A stretch of DNA of 64,000 nt from Schistosoma mansoni (GCF_000237925.1 NW_017385991.1:1-64000), one strand, 5' to 3'; positions 44,918-57,700 are shown, counted from the stretch's first letter. Notes: generated by a model from the letters alone, not told the origin. A program made the numbers and translations.

Positions 44918-45147
44918 GTTTGGTAACAAATTGTTTATTCTCGTTAGTGTTTTTTAGCAAGGTTGTTTTGTATGTAATGAGGTTGCCGACCCTATGCCCA
45001 ACCCTCCTTTTTTAACCAGGTTTGAGGCTGGCAGTAGCCCCAGAAGAGCTACAGGTGGAGTTAGATGGAGAATGCTGGTGAGCGGCTTACGCTCCTCCAT
45101 CAGGGGTAACAGGCGTAAGCATGTAAGTAAGTAAGTTTGATAACAAA
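44918..45147 (+). mobile_element. Short RTE LINE with inverted 5' leader
   Basis: Same plan as the 14.2-15.8 kb copy but shorter. The inverted leader (about 44942-45060) joins directly to the last 70 bases of the LINE and a TAAG tail. A 13-bp duplication GTTTGRTAACAAA flanks it (44918-44930 and 45135-45147, one mismatch). Confidence 0.85.
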
Positions 45148-45329
45148 AGAGTAGTAGCTGAAAGTAGTGACATCTTTGAATGTCTACGTTTGACGCTAGA
45201 ATTTACAATATCACTATAGAAGATAAATGTTTAAACACTGATTGTAGAATTTTGATTAAATAGTTTACTGAAAACTTAACAAAACGCTTCACATCGATTT
45301 TTTTCTTTCATGTAACCACTAGGTGTTCA

Positions 45330-45712
45330 TGGTTAGCAAAGATGGATAGTGGTTAGTGGTGGAATCCAGGACGCGCGTTTCGTCCCATTTCAGACTCCTC
45401 AGCTCGATGTACCTGCATCTCACAGTTGATGTTCATTCTGGGACTCAAACCCAGTACTTTTCGCTTCAAACGCCATCGCGTTATCCACTCGGCCACTGAG
45501 TCCTGATAGCCACTTGCTTGTGCAATCGGGTGAAGTTTGAAGTCACTTAGTATTGTCTGTTTGAATCTTCCTATTGATGTTTTTGGACTGCTACTGGTCA
45601 GTCTCTATATTGAGACAATACGCACAGTATGCACATATGCCAATTAGAGACTGACCAGTTGCAGTCCAAAAGCATCAATGGGAAGATTCAAACAAACAAT
45701 ACTAAGTGTTCA
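45330..45712 (-). mobile_element. Family A SINE with a hairpin tail
   Basis: Ribozyme, head and tail in minus sense, then the tail again in plus sense. Arms 45548-45610 and 45640-45708 are complementary. Confidence 0.85.
45357..45413 (-). ncRNA. Hammerhead ribozyme, Smalpha type, core intact
   Basis: CTGAGGA, GAAA, GTC on the minus strand. Confidence 0.65.
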
Positions 45713-46029
45713 GTTTAAAAAAACAACCTTTAATATCAGGTTTGTAAAACATTGAAACCAGCTCTCTCTTCTCAAATACATATGTAAATATTTTTTACTA
45801 CTATGTTGCATATGTCATGCATTTGTAGAGTACTTTCTTCAAAAACCATGTCTAAAGTGTCGAAAGGTAATGAAATTGATTCCTGGGTATAGACAAATTA
45901 ACAAAGATCAAAGAATTTGGAAAAGCTTATTATTCAGGTCAGCCAATAATTATTGAAGATATCATAACAGATCCAACAAAACTGTAGACAATAGTAAAAC
46001 CTGAAGACAATTGGTGAACGGTCGCTCAA

Positions 46030-46275
46030 AATCGTGGGTTTGGTTGAAGTTAGACATTAACACCGTTGGATACCGTTCGGCTCAGTGGTCTATCGGTTAA
46101 GGGCTCTGGTGCGAGACTGATAGGTCGTGAGTTCGAATCTCGCGAGGCGGGATCGTGGATGCGCACTGCCACTGAGGAGTCTCACAATAGGACGAAACGA
46201 CCGTTCAGTGCTTCCAGGTTTTCCATTGTGGTCTAGCTTCAATTGACTCATGATTTCAACTATGAAAATAGTAAA
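46030..46275 (+). mobile_element. Family B SINE
   Basis: Plus-sense short leader, head, ribozyme with a small duplication (ACTGCCACTGAGGA) and tail. Confidence 0.85.
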
Positions 46276-46629
46276 ACCATCAATCCATTCAAGTGGAAAG
46301 ACAATCAATTAGACTGTCGTAGGACAAATGCTGACAACTAATAGTCATATTGATCGTTAACAAAACAACTGTAAGATATATATGAAAATATTCTAATATC
46401 ATACTTCTTTCTGAAGTTTGTCCTGTCAGTGTTACCTAAAAAAAACAGCGAATACTTCATGATTAAATAATCCAGCTAGGACAATGCAGTTTCAACTAGA
46501 TTATTCTCCAAAGTTATAATTCTTCTCTATAACCTCAATATGAGTTATGGGTATATTATCGAACTCATAAGTTGCTAAATCAAAGTATGAAATCACTTCA
46601 TTCCTAACACTCCTGAACAATTCATTTAT

Positions 46630-46830
46630 TATCAGAAGGGGTTTTTGTCGAGATTTAGTATTTTCATAGTTGAAATCATGAGTCAATTGAAGCTAGACCA
46701 CCAGGGAAAACCTGGAAGCACTCGATGACCGCTTCGTCCTAATATGGGACTCCTCAGCAGTGCATATCCACGACCTCACCTCGCGAGATTCGTGGTCGTG
46801 GGTGTACACGCTTTTAACTATGAAAATTCA
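46630..46830. mobile_element. Family B SINE with short foldback
   Basis: Minus-sense tail and ribozyme to the B box, then a plus-sense scrap TTTTAACTATGAAAATTC. Confidence 0.75.
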
Positions 46831-47409
46831 TTTATTCACTTAAGAAAGTACAATATCTCAACTTACCATTTCTTTGTTTTATTATGACAATGAAAATGAT
46901 TTAAAGTTGTTTTCATTCTTCTTTGAAATGATTCTATATATATGTACACTATATGATATGTATGCTTTCCGATGCTAATTTAAGTCGACTTGGTTACAAA
47001 ATTCGTCTGCTGTGAAAGGGTTTCACACATATATATGACTGTATTGAATGTTATTGAGTGTTCAGTGAGTAATTTGAAATTGTTGCCAAGTATTCCAAAT
47101 CTCTTTAGAATTTCAGACAATCTATATATACTACTGTCTATACATATAAGTATTAATGACGAATAAATATAAACCAATCAGAATAGTGTAATACAATCCT
47201 AATAAAGAGAACAAATTTAATTGTTGCTTTCAATATCTTTTCCCCTTTACATTGTCTCATTCTTAATCGTCGAGTTTTCTCCTTTCTTTTTTGAGTTTAT
47301 TACCATTATTTTTATTCTCGACGTCTTCACCACCAATGTTGAATAACTGAACGTGTCAGCGTTTTATTAATTCTCAACACACTTTGAATTTTATTGTTGA
47401 AATATTGAT

Positions 47410-47655
47410 TTGATAGTTGAAATCATGAGTCAATGGAAGCTAGACCACCATGGAAAACCTGGAAGCATTGGACAGCCGTTTCGTCCCATTGTGGGACTCC
47501 TCAGCAGTGCTCATCCACGATCCCGAAATTGCGAGATTCGAACCCAGGACCTACCAGTCTCGCGCCAGAACACTTGACCGATAGACCACTGGGCTGGCCA
47601 GCATCCAACGGTGTTAATGTCTAACTTCAACCAATCCACGATTTTGAGCAACCGT
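47410..47655 (-). mobile_element. Family B SINE
   Basis: Minus-sense full head and ribozyme. The CTGAGGA, GAAA and GTC core is kept (47465-47510). A LINE follows directly. Confidence 0.85.
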
Positions 47656-48066
47656 TCACCAATTGATTTGAAGAAAAAGGAAGGAAGAAAATATCAAAAA
47701 CTTGAGTTGATTAGACAACTCCGGATCCGTTGGCCAGACACTATCAACAACAACCTACTGTGGGAGAGAACAAACCAGATTCCAGCGGAGGAAGAAATCA
47801 GGAAGAAGCGCTTGTAGTGGATAGGACACATATTGAGGAAATCACCCAACTGCATCACAAGACAAGCTCTTACTTGGAATCCTGATGGTCAATGGAGAAG
47901 AGGAAGAACAAAGAACACATTACGCCGAGAAATGGAAACAGATACGAGAAGAATGAATAACAACTGTATAGAACTAGAAAGGAAGGCCTAGGACAGAGTG
48001 GGTTGGAGAATGCTGGTCGGCGGCCTATGCTCCATTGGGGGCAACAGGCGTAAGTAAGTAAGTAAG
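47656..48066 (+). mobile_element. Young 5'-truncated RTE LINE
   Basis: The 3' 400 bases and TAAG tail, nearly identical to the reverse complement of 60168-60505, including a shared stop codon and other shared variants. It begins at the 5' end of a family B SINE copy. Confidence 0.85.
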
Positions 48067-48689
48067 TAAGTGAGTATTTAGACAATTTGGTGGAAATGAA
48101 TAAAATAAAGAGTAAAGGTTTGTGTATTTTTCCACTAATAGAAACTAATTGAAATATAACTAAAAACTTGGAAACTGGAAGGAATGATCTAGGAGTGTGG
48201 TAAACAAATAGGTAAGTGTTATTCAATGGATAAATAAGTTATTAGGTAAGCATGAAGATCAAAAATAAGGTGAGTGGATAGAATTTAAAAATTTTATTTC
48301 AGATTAGGAATAAGAGATGGTTAGTATCTGGCCTCTATTCTCATACATCGATGCATACATAAATAAATACAGTTGAGATGCATGGCGTCTGATTTCGATG
48401 CACACGCCTCCTACACGCTAACCCAACCAACTACGTCAGTGAGAATGTTGAGAAGTGACTAGAAAACTGTAAATGGAGAGTCAAATGAATAGGAACACAA
48501 ATCATTGATACACATACACTTGTTTATCTGATTCAGAGAAGAATGTGTGGACTTAAACCTTGACTAAGAACACAACTGGGTTTCTACAGTAGTGTTTCGT
48601 TTATGATCTCTCACTGTTAGACTTCAAATATCTCATGAGCAGAGTATCGTGATTTACGGGACTCATTCAGATAATCACATGTGGAGATT
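48067..48689. other. Intron DNA, nothing recognised
   Basis: No exon or repeat identified. Confidence 0.35.
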
Positions 48690-49095
48690 GTAACAATTTT
48701 AAACTAGACCACCATTAAAAACCTGGAAGCACTAGACGGCCATTTCGTCCTAGCATGGGACTCCTCAACAATGCGCATCCATGGTCCTACACTAAAGGGA
48801 CTCGAATCCAAGACCTTGGGTCTTGCGTGTGAACGTTAAAATTCTATACCACTGAGCTGGCATCAAACAGTGCTAATGTTTAACTTCAATCGATCCACGT
48901 TCTTGAACAACCATTCATCTATAGTTTGAGGTAGATAACTGTCTCACGCACGAGATCTAATGTCTTGAGTTCGAGATCATGAATGCGCACTGTTGAGGCT
49001 TCCCATACTGGGAAGAAACAGCTGTCCAGTACTTCTAGTTTTTCAGTGGTGGTTTAACTTTAATCTACTCATGAATTCAACTGTTAAAATAATTA
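48690..49095. mobile_element. Family B inverted dimer, decayed
   Basis: Minus sense 48690-48920, plus sense about 48940-49095, heads together. Confidence 0.8.
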
Positions 49096-49212
49096 ATACG
49101 TCTATAGGAAACTTACAGTGAAGTTTACATAAAGCGACTGTAAATTACTAATAACTATCTAAGAGTTACAATGTCTACCCTTCTATTTCTTTCCGTACAT
49201 AAATTTACTTAC

Positions 49213-49328
49213 TCGATATCATTAAATGCTGTTAGTCTTACACCACTGGATGTCGAATTGAATTTTTGGAGTTGAGTGATACAGTGCAGAGTGTAATTAT
49301 TTTTTGATGTTTGATTTTCTACTTCTTT
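49213..49328 (-). CDS. DEG/ENaC exon 1 of those seen: N-terminal cytoplasmic end before TM1
   Basis: Visible residues 1-39. The acceptor follows a TACTAAC-like branch site and ends in GCAG; the donor is GA|GTAAGT. The exon starts in phase 0 and ends with two bases (GA) that join the first base of the next exon to make Glu. The segment FNSTSSGVRLTAFNDIE sits just before TM1, where DEG/ENaC channels carry the His-Gly gating motif in a context like TSLHGVKRL. Here the His is replaced by Ser (SSG), which is unusual. An upstream exon ending in phase 0 is needed for the start codon and was not recognised. The exact acceptor is the least certain boundary, because a second AG lies seven bases away. 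Confidence 0.65.
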
Positions 49329-49599
49329 CTGCTACTTTAATCGTAGTTAGTAGTATAAACATTTAATAGAAAATTATTGATTTGTGTTTTCGCAATTGAA
49401 TTGTTTTATGTAAATGTGTTCATGTATAAAGTGACGGGAATTCCTTGATGCGGTTGATTAGCTATTTACAATAACTAATGTGTCAACTATGTACTACTAA
49501 GTACTTAAGCTTGATGTTAAGACGTGAATCGATGATTGCATGTTGAATATCTGTTTGTTTTCAATGCATTTTTTAAATGTGAAGGTAACTCATCATCAC

Positions 49600-49765
49600 A
49601 GAAAAACCTCAGTCGGAGTACTACTGCAAGTAATGAATAACTAGATGATTGTTTCGTCTTGGTAAGGTTCCCTTAACAATGAGCATCCATGACTTTTCTA
49701 GGGATCAAATCTATGGAATTCAGATTTAACGGTGACCATTTAACCACTATGTTACAGGTGTGACA
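49600..49765 (-). mobile_element. Decayed family B SINE
   Basis: Minus-sense remnants TGATTGTTTCGTCTTGG and AACAATGAGCATCCATGAC. Confidence 0.5.
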
Positions 49766-50054
49766 TTCAGCTTCTATCAACTTATGAGATAGAGTGATGT
49801 TCAACTGTTAGTACCTAAACTCGAAATCTGGTTATATTAAAATCTGGGTATAATAAATGTAGAAACCCCAAATACTGGCCAATAAAAGTGTTGCCGTAGC
49901 ATACCGTTAACTACAGAACAAGAAAGTAACGACAAAAAGACACTTTCTTGACATTTTTAAACAGTGAAGAGTAAATGGTACAGTTCAGTGTTCAGTGTGT
50001 TGAAAAAAACCTAAAATAGTTTATTCTTTAATTTTATTACCTTCTTCCCAGCAA

Positions 50055-50405
50055 GCTAATAAAGGTTTGGATAGTGACAAGCAGTGGAATCTAGGATGCG
50101 CGTTTCTTCCTATTTAGAACTCATCAGCTGGATGTGCGTGCATCTGAGAGCTGATGTTTACTCTGGAACACGAACCCAATATCTTTTGCTTCATATACCA
50201 TCGCGTTATCCACTAGGCTACTGATCCCTGATAGCCACTTGCTTGTGCAATAGGGTGAATTTTAAATTCACTTAGTATTGTTTGTTTGAATCTTCCCATT
50301 GATGTTTAGGACTGCAACTGATCAGTCTCTTATTGGCATATGTGCATACTGTGCTTATTGCCTCGATATGGCCTTAGTTTACAAGCATTATAAGCAGAAA
50401 TGATT
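50055..50405 (-). mobile_element. Family A SINE, one full monomer
   Basis: Ribozyme, head and tail in order, ending with the first bases of a next unit (TTATAAGCAGAAATG). This fixes the monomer at about 335 bases. Confidence 0.85.
50083..50137 (-). ncRNA. Hammerhead ribozyme, Smalpha type, core intact
   Basis: CTGATGA, GAAA, ATC on the minus strand with a weakened stem II. Confidence 0.55.
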
Positions 50406-50909
50406 CATGGCACTAAAAAACTAAAAGAGGTACTGATAAATGTTGCAAATAGCCTAAGAGACAACTGCTATCCATGGAAATTCATTGATCGATATTAGAA
50501 AACTTGAAGACAATAAATCAAATGTAGCTACAATAAACAAGAAATTAAACTTTGTTGTTCTTGCCTTTGAAGGTGATGTTATTGCAAGAATGGTGAGTAG
50601 AATATCTAACATTACATCAACTAGAACCTACATTACATGCTCAATAACTCAGTAGAAAGTCGAGAAGTACACTCTTCGTATTACCGCTACCTGTTTCAAT
50701 AAGCTCACATGTAATTGTTAACGCATCTGTATTAGCCTAACGGAAAGAATGGCTCATCTTTGTAGAGGTGATTGACTTACCCTTAATTTCTATTAACTTT
50801 TTTATAATTTACTATCGTTAACTATTTGCAAGTAACTCTCTGTATAACTTAAATATACTTGTTTTGTATTTTACTAACTCATGTTTTGTACAATAAGTAT
50901 TAGTTATTT

Positions 50910-51130
50910 TATATAGTTGAGATCATCAATCAATTGAAGCTAAACCAACATGGAAAACCTGTAAGTACTGGACAGCCGTTTCGTCCTATTGTGGGATACC
51001 TCAGCAGTGCACATCCTTGATCCCACTATACCGAGATTCAAACCCAGGACCTGTCAGTCTCGCGCAGGAGCGTTTAACCACTAGACCAGTTAGGCAGCAT
51101 CCAACGGTGTTAATGTCTAACTTCAATCAA
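50910..51130 (-). mobile_element. Family B SINE
   Basis: Minus-sense tail, ribozyme (core CTGAGGT), head. Confidence 0.85.
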
Positions 51131-51464
51131 TTGGTTACGTTATTACTTTAGTTTACGAAATCTAAGGCTCCACGAACATGCTCTTGAAAGTCTTCAATTA
51201 TAAGAAAGAAGTACTTTGAATAGTGTAATTATTCAACATTTTTTGAACATATGATATCAGGTTACACCTTTAAGCCCTTCAATGCAAATTAACAAACAGT
51301 CAGGCTCTAATCTTCACAAGTTTTCTAAATCTATTTCTTTTTGGGCATCAAATCACCTAATTTATCTGGTCGAAATCAAACAATTTTATAGTTTTTTTCT
51401 TTACTGATGATCAATAATCATATTTTAACTATTTTGGTGTATTTTTTTACGGATACAAACCACT

Positions 51465-52029
51465 CTGGTGTAGCATGCTAATCCAAGCAATCAATACAGC
51501 ACGTTCCTTCTGGTACCGTTCTACGTCAAAGACTTTTGGTGGCAACTCGAGGATCAACGATCACTCCCTGTTCTGCCAACGTTTTCGTCCTACAATTGCA
51601 CGTTTCGCGATCAGTCCCACGAATGAAACCGCTACGTATCGAAAGTGTAAATCCTTTCTAGCGGGGGGCTCCTGTAGTGACCGGCCAGTCTCGATAAGAA
51701 CACGATTGGAATAATAGAAACAATTATTATTATTGTAACCAATTGTACCAGAGATTGTTTTACTGTATTTGTTTAACTGTATCCGTTTCACTTCTTGTTC
51801 CATATACCGCCTGGTTTGGTTCGAGCTTGCTCACGCACTGCTTGTTCGCTTGTACTCTTTGGCACGTCTCGGTATTATTTCGATACCACGAGATCGCCAA
51901 TAAATATACTTGATCTGGACTAGTAAAGCCTTCTGGTTTACGGGCTATCAAGGGAACCAAGTCATATTTGTACGCGTAATCGAATAGTAGTGGTGATCAT
52001 AGTCCGTCCACGACTCGACATCCACTACA
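51465..52029 (+). mobile_element. L4 LTR-retrotransposon fossil: 3' internal end and LTR
   Basis: A GC-rich internal end (51465-51672) finishes in a purine tract and is followed by an LTR (51673-52029, TGTAGTG...CACTACA). Rest of the element is absent. Confidence 0.7.
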
Positions 52030-52144
52030 AGGTCATGATACGTGTTCTTAATAACTTTCAACTAAAATAACTCACGTAAATATTTTCATTCCACTTCACA
52101 ATAATGATCATCAAATATTATCATTACGTAATCAAGCTGCTATT

Positions 52145-52635
52145 TAATTTTGATGGTTTGATTCATAAGTTAATTAAAGCTAAACCATTGGTGAGAACCT
52201 GGAAGCACTGGACAGCCGTTTCGTCCTAGTGTGGGACCCATCAACAGTGCGCATCCACAATCCCACAGATAGCATGTTACTATTGATTTATATTTTACCT
52301 TTCTAGTAATCATTATTTTCGTATGACGGTCACGCAATATAGTGGATTGGTTAAACTTAAACATTAACACCGTTAAATCCGCTTAGTATTGTTTGTTTGA
52401 ATCTTCCCATCGATGTGTTAGGACTGCAACTGGTCAGTCTCTAACACCGTTAGATTCTGGCTCAGCAACCTAGAGTTTAATCGTCCGCGAGCGGGACCCA
52501 AAGTCTTAAATTCGAATTCCCACTGCGGTTACGTGGATGCACACTGGTGAAGAGTCCCATACTAGGACGAAACGGCCATCTACTGCTTCCAAAATTTTAA
52601 TGATAGTCTAGCATTGATCGATTTATGATCTCAAT
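52145..52635. mobile_element. Family B foldback with a family A tail insert
   Basis: Minus-sense part (52145-52270) and plus-sense part (52340-52635). Inside the latter a 60-70 base family A tail (about 52381-52442) is flanked by AACACCGTTAAAT / AACACCGTTAGAT. Confidence 0.75.
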
Positions 52636-52676
52636 CGAAATAGGGTATGCTCATTGAATTAATAATTCTGTATTTA

Positions 52677-52715
52677 GTAATAATAATAATAATAATGACA
52701 ATAATAATAATAATA
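52677..52715. repeat. (TAA)n microsatellite
   Basis: Trinucleotide run with one interruption. Confidence 0.8.
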
Positions 52716-53651
52716 AGGGCCAATGATTGGGTATATGACTACCATGTATAATTAGTTCATCAAAATAGATATAAATTAGATAATAATTATCGTAATATTT
52801 CCGCAATTAGAAAATAGATAATCAAGAAGCCTTAGTAAACTTGATATGCTTGATGCTATTACGAGTTCACCTTACTCAGTAAATGGAACGAAGGTCAATG
52901 ACACAGTGACATGATAGGCTATTCTAATCCGTTGTCCTCGGCCTTGCTAACTAGGTCAAGAAGTCTTGATGAGGCGTACAGAATGTATTCTACAAGCACA
53001 CAAATCAAGCTTATTTATACAATGATAGAAACTCCCTTGGGAGAGCCACAAAATAACGTACTAAAAAAATTCGTCAATCAATGACAGTCAAGGATTCCCG
53101 AGTGGGAAATGTAAGCTGTAGGTTAACTAAGCGTCTCTTGGATCGAACAAATAACATTTAAATTTTCAGAATCAAATTACAAAATTAGGACCTTTACCAA
53201 GTGAGTTCTGAGGATTGAAAGTCCTCAACAAAATTGTAATTAATAAATTGAATTAACCTTGTCATTACATTTACCTTAAGTTAGCTGACTTAACAACACA
53301 GATGGCATATTATTACTGAGTTACATTTTACCTTTTTGATAACTATTCTTTTCCTAAGAAATGTAACCTTTAGCATTTATATCTTATAAATTCGTGTCAT
53401 CATAATTCTGCGCTTATGTGTGCTTGCGTGTATGTTTGTACACTTATTTTATCCAATGCATGTCTCCTAATCATACTATGGATTATCTATTTTCAGTTAG
53501 ATGGAAACTTGCAATTAGTGATATTTTGAGTAGGCACATTTATCTACTCCTCTTCTTATCTCTCTATCTGTCTGTCGAAATGAAACACTCGTATTCAACT
53601 ACTATTAATGGGATTTATCAACAGAATACTTACGATCTAAGTAGGATCTAT

Positions 53652-53900
53652 TGTAGTGAACAAGAACATAGGTGGGGATAGCCGAATGTTTATGACACGA
53701 AAATTACAGACTATCTCACCAAAATCTTGACCGTCCCTTCTGGAAATATCAGTCCATAGTCTCCGATTATTATTGTTCATGCGTTTTCATACCAGTTGCG
53801 TTTCGTTCTCGTTCTATCCTTATCGATCTTCTAGTGAAATACACTATGTGCCTAACCATCCCATATACTACTTATATGGATATAAGTAACCCACACCACA
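53652..53900 (-). mobile_element. Solo LTR, family L1
   Basis: A 249-base LTR fossil with a 4-bp duplication CTAT (53648-53651, 53901-53904). Confidence 0.75.
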
Positions 53901-54212
53901 CTATATTTGGTTAACATGATGGATAGTATTGGTGTCAGCACTAGAATTTCATAGTTTCAAACATAGTTTTGAAAATCTCTTTTCTCGTTTTTTTGTGGTT
54001 TAGAGCTCTATTCATTTCAACCCCCCCCCCTATGAATCAATTTTTTTGTATCTATGATCTATGATATTTTCAAAACCTGATGCTTTTATTTATTATTCAT
54101 ATATCCATCTTATAAATAACTAACTTAATAAGTAATTCTTATCATTCTTTAACATATGAGTTTATGAATTTACATCTATATCACCTTTAAATATGATCAT
54201 TAGTCTTTGGTA

Positions 54213-54572
54213 TGTAGTGACCTGCTTTTTTCGACAAGAACGCGATTGGTATAATAGAAACAATTATTATTATAACCAATTGTACCAGAGATTGTTTTAC
54301 TGTACTTGTTGTTGTTAAACTGTATCAAAGTCACTTCTCATTCCGCTATCCATCTTGTTGGTTCGAACTTTCTTACGCTCCGCTCTTATTGCCTGTAATC
54401 TTTGATACGTCTCGGTATTCATTCGGTACTACGAGATTGCCAATAAATATACTCTATCTGGACCAGTTGAAGTCTTCTGGTTTGCGAGTTATCAAAGGAA
54501 CCAAGTCGTTTTTGGGCGCGTAATCTCATTGTAGTGGTGGTCATAGTCAATCAAGACTCGACGCCATCTACA
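54213..54572 (+). mobile_element. Solo LTR, family L4
   Basis: A 360-base LTR fossil with a 4-bp duplication GGTA (54209-54212, 54573-54576); same family as 51673-52029. Confidence 0.75.
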
Positions 54573-54799
54573 GGTAAATGAATGATATTAAGATATGTGC
54601 ATTCTCATTAGTTTAAGTATTTACTCATATTGTATCCATTTGTAAATAGTCGTGATGATTCCATACTATAAACACAAAAGTCATAATATTCTGTGTTGGA
54701 ATATAGTGATGTTTGCAAATATCAACTAACTAATTAACTAATATTAGTCGATCAATCGGTTTGATTACTAAATTCACTTGGTATTGTTTACTTGATATG

Positions 54800-57700
54800 T
54801 TTCAGGCATCATGCCCCACTTATGTGAGAGTTCGCTTAGAATACTACATACAAGAAGCTGGTTTATATCTTATTGAATGTGCTGACACATTATTTGTGTG
54901 TTCAACGTTTAGAAACTAGGTTAGCAGCAGGTTTTTCCAAGATCTCCTACGATGAACGATTAAAACCACTAGACACTATTCTCATATCTTAACGCAGAAA
55001 GTGAGACTGTAGTGGTATTGGCCATAGCCACACAATCTTCAGAACTGAACATGAGATAACCGGAAAAATGGATATTCAACATTTAACACTGGGAGAAGGC
55101 CAACAAAATAGAAGGTGGGAATGATTCATTCAATCGGATTGTATGACTCAACCTTTCAATTGTGATCATTTTATGAAACTTATCTTTTTTACTCACATCA
55201 AATATACTTTTCTATCTCCATCCTCAATGTGTTCTTTTGAAAAGCCAAACATTGCATTGCTGATCGTTACAAAATAACGAGTTCGATTAGACAATGCTGT
55301 GACTTCTACGTAAGATCTTATGGATTAGGATTTCACATCATGACAAATTTACAGTTTTAGGATTAGGTCTATTATCATAACAGTACTAATAACGAACTAG
55401 ACCATAATTCTACAGGATCATCTTACATGAAGAATCTGCTTGCCAAATAATGATTTTAGTGTCAACACATCTGATCGTTTTTATACCTCCAGAACTAACC
55501 ATCTACAGAGCCACCGCGAAATGATTCAAAAATCGCGATCAGATAAACTTGGAGTGGGATTCCGTTTTGCATCGAGTGATCAACGAATAAAGAGCCACAC
55601 ATGAATGGGTGGAATCAACGTCTTCTAGAGGCACTTTAGAGCAGAAGCTGAGTCGTTACTGGAAAACAAGCTACGAAGATGAATTCAGGTCAAACAACCC
55701 ACTCTCCTTACTTCTGTAGATTAAAATTTAACCAGATAAATTTAAATTATTTTGTTAGAACAGATAAAAAAACTGGATATAAGATCGAATCATATTGCAA
55801 CTATGTCGCTTATGCACCATAACAAATCTTTTGCCCACACCTTCAATAATGTCAATAGATAATGAAACATCAGGTCTGTTAGTTCCAGGTTAAAGGCAGA
55901 ATACAATGTGATGACTAAAGTGCATAGTATCATAGTCCGTATTTCAGATTTACTGCTACCGTCTATTACCGTTATAGTAAACCAAACAGTAGAAAACAGA
56001 CAATCAAATAATTGATTTTTTTATATTTCCCAGACAAGGCACTTGCATTATTGGTACTTTAAACTATGTGAATATATTGAATAGTTAGTTAATTAGTATC
56101 AGTTCCTGCCAGTTCGATACTTTTAATGAAATAGGCCTACAGTCTACTTAAAGATTTGATGGTAAAAATGGTACAAACGAGAGATATTTTGTTTTCATTG
56201 GGCTTCAAGAATACACTGACCTCTGAATTACTCTGGTGTTCGATATGCATTACCAAAAATATATGAACAGAGCTGCAAACCAACAGCTATGGCTGATCAC
56301 TTTAAAATGGACGCACTGCCACACACTGTCCTGCTAGTCAAGATATCACGTTACTCCTAAACCAGCTCCTTTCTTGTTTGCGAAGCCATATGTGCGAGTC
56401 TTGAATTATGATAACCAGGGAATTTCCCGGTTCAAGGTTGTCAAGAAATAAGGTACCACAAATGCTCATTCTAAGACATCTCATGTTCTCCATAGTTACC
56501 AGAGACCCTAAATAAAATTTTGGCCCATCGTTCATTATTTGTGCGGGTGAGATAAGGCGGTGGAGAGCAGTCAGATGTAAAAACAGTTGAAAAGAGCTTT
56601 GAATAGGAATAGTACTAGAAAAGGAGTAAAAAACATTTTGGCATTCTACCAGGAAGAGTGACAAAGCTTTCCCGAACTACATAAAAACATAAATTTAACC
56701 ATCGTCTGTCTAAAAATCCGTCTAAAGGCGACTAAGGTTTATCACCAAAGAAGAACCAGAAAGGTGGCGCCAAAGTCTACGTCATTCCCCAATTCTTTCG
56801 GAGTCAACCGAGCATGCTTGAACAGGTGCTCCTCATGAGTATTTCTATGATATACATTTGTTCACACCTTGAAATTTACTACAGCTTTTCACATCACACT
56901 CTTCAAACCTACGTACAGTCTCCGAGACAAGTGCAGAAACACACAAAAAAGTAGGATAAGTCCTGTGAAGACTGATTACACCCTCTAGAATTATTTGCGT
57001 TTATCTTAAGAATGAAAAGAATTTCACCAAGCCCTTCAATTCATTCATAATTCATACTATTATTAACATTTATGTCAGCTTAACCCACAGTGATTAGTAG
57101 ATTCAGAGTCATTGGACTTGGTTAACAACCTAGTAACTTTCAGGATTATCAGTATCCATAGAAAAAAAGAACAAAACTAACAATGAAGCGCGAGATTCGC
57201 TCTTTGTCTAATTCGGGACAAGTCGTCTGGATGTACCTGTCATTTGAAGGGCTTCAATCACATTGTTGAGCACCACCGTACTATAACACCGAGATTGTAG
57301 CATGACAAAATCAACTGATTTGCGTCAGCTAATCACACATATTTGTTTATTGATGGACCAACATTACAACATCCCGCGGTTATCAAAACGTACGTTACAT
57401 TCTAGCGTGCAAATGCCCTAAGGCACCATTGTATGGTATTATTTACTATCTGCCCGGTACAATACATCTCGGCGAAATTATTATTTACGAAGGCATTAAC
57501 AAGATTTAAGATCTCAAGTATTTTGACCTTTACTCAAAAGTTATCCATGTCAATGAACGGATTTCGCCGCATGATCAAATGGCTAAGTAGCCTTTTGGAG
57601 TTATAGTTGAAATCAGTTCGCGATAGAAAAATCTGCCTCTAACTGTTTACTCTAACTTTAACTCCTTTCACTAATATATAACCCTGTTTTTACCCATTTA

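Larger units (their letters stand above)
5466..49328 (-). other. DEG/ENaC-family ion channel gene, 11 exons traced (both ends missing)
   Basis: This is a gene-level entry; exons are listed separately. Eleven minus-strand exons join with matching phases and encode about 649 residues. Seen: one hydrophobic segment (residues about 41-58), a post-TM1 box CNINPIRLSAL, a cysteine cluster C-x6-C ... GWCYQF, and a strand LKLILDPQEYDYI followed by GPKFHSYINVQQQYL. In the DEG/ENaC (amiloride-sensitive sodium channel) family the matching parts are the C-N-x-N-P-F-R-x-S-A box after TM1, the CSFNG..C ... G.CY.F cluster and the GLRLVLD strand. Family members are trimeric cation channels with two membrane passes and a large extracellular domain. 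Inferred: a plasma-membrane channel subunit; its ligand cannot be told. The TM2 region was not found and probably lies left of base 1. The start codon was not found. Introns run from 0.7 to 13.5 kb and hold most of the repeats. Confidence 0.85.

Noticed and set aside
56338-56664. 108-codon minus-strand open frame
   Set aside because: No recognisable family, no convincing splice sites and no link in phase to channel exon 1; kept only as a note in the repeat-poor tract.
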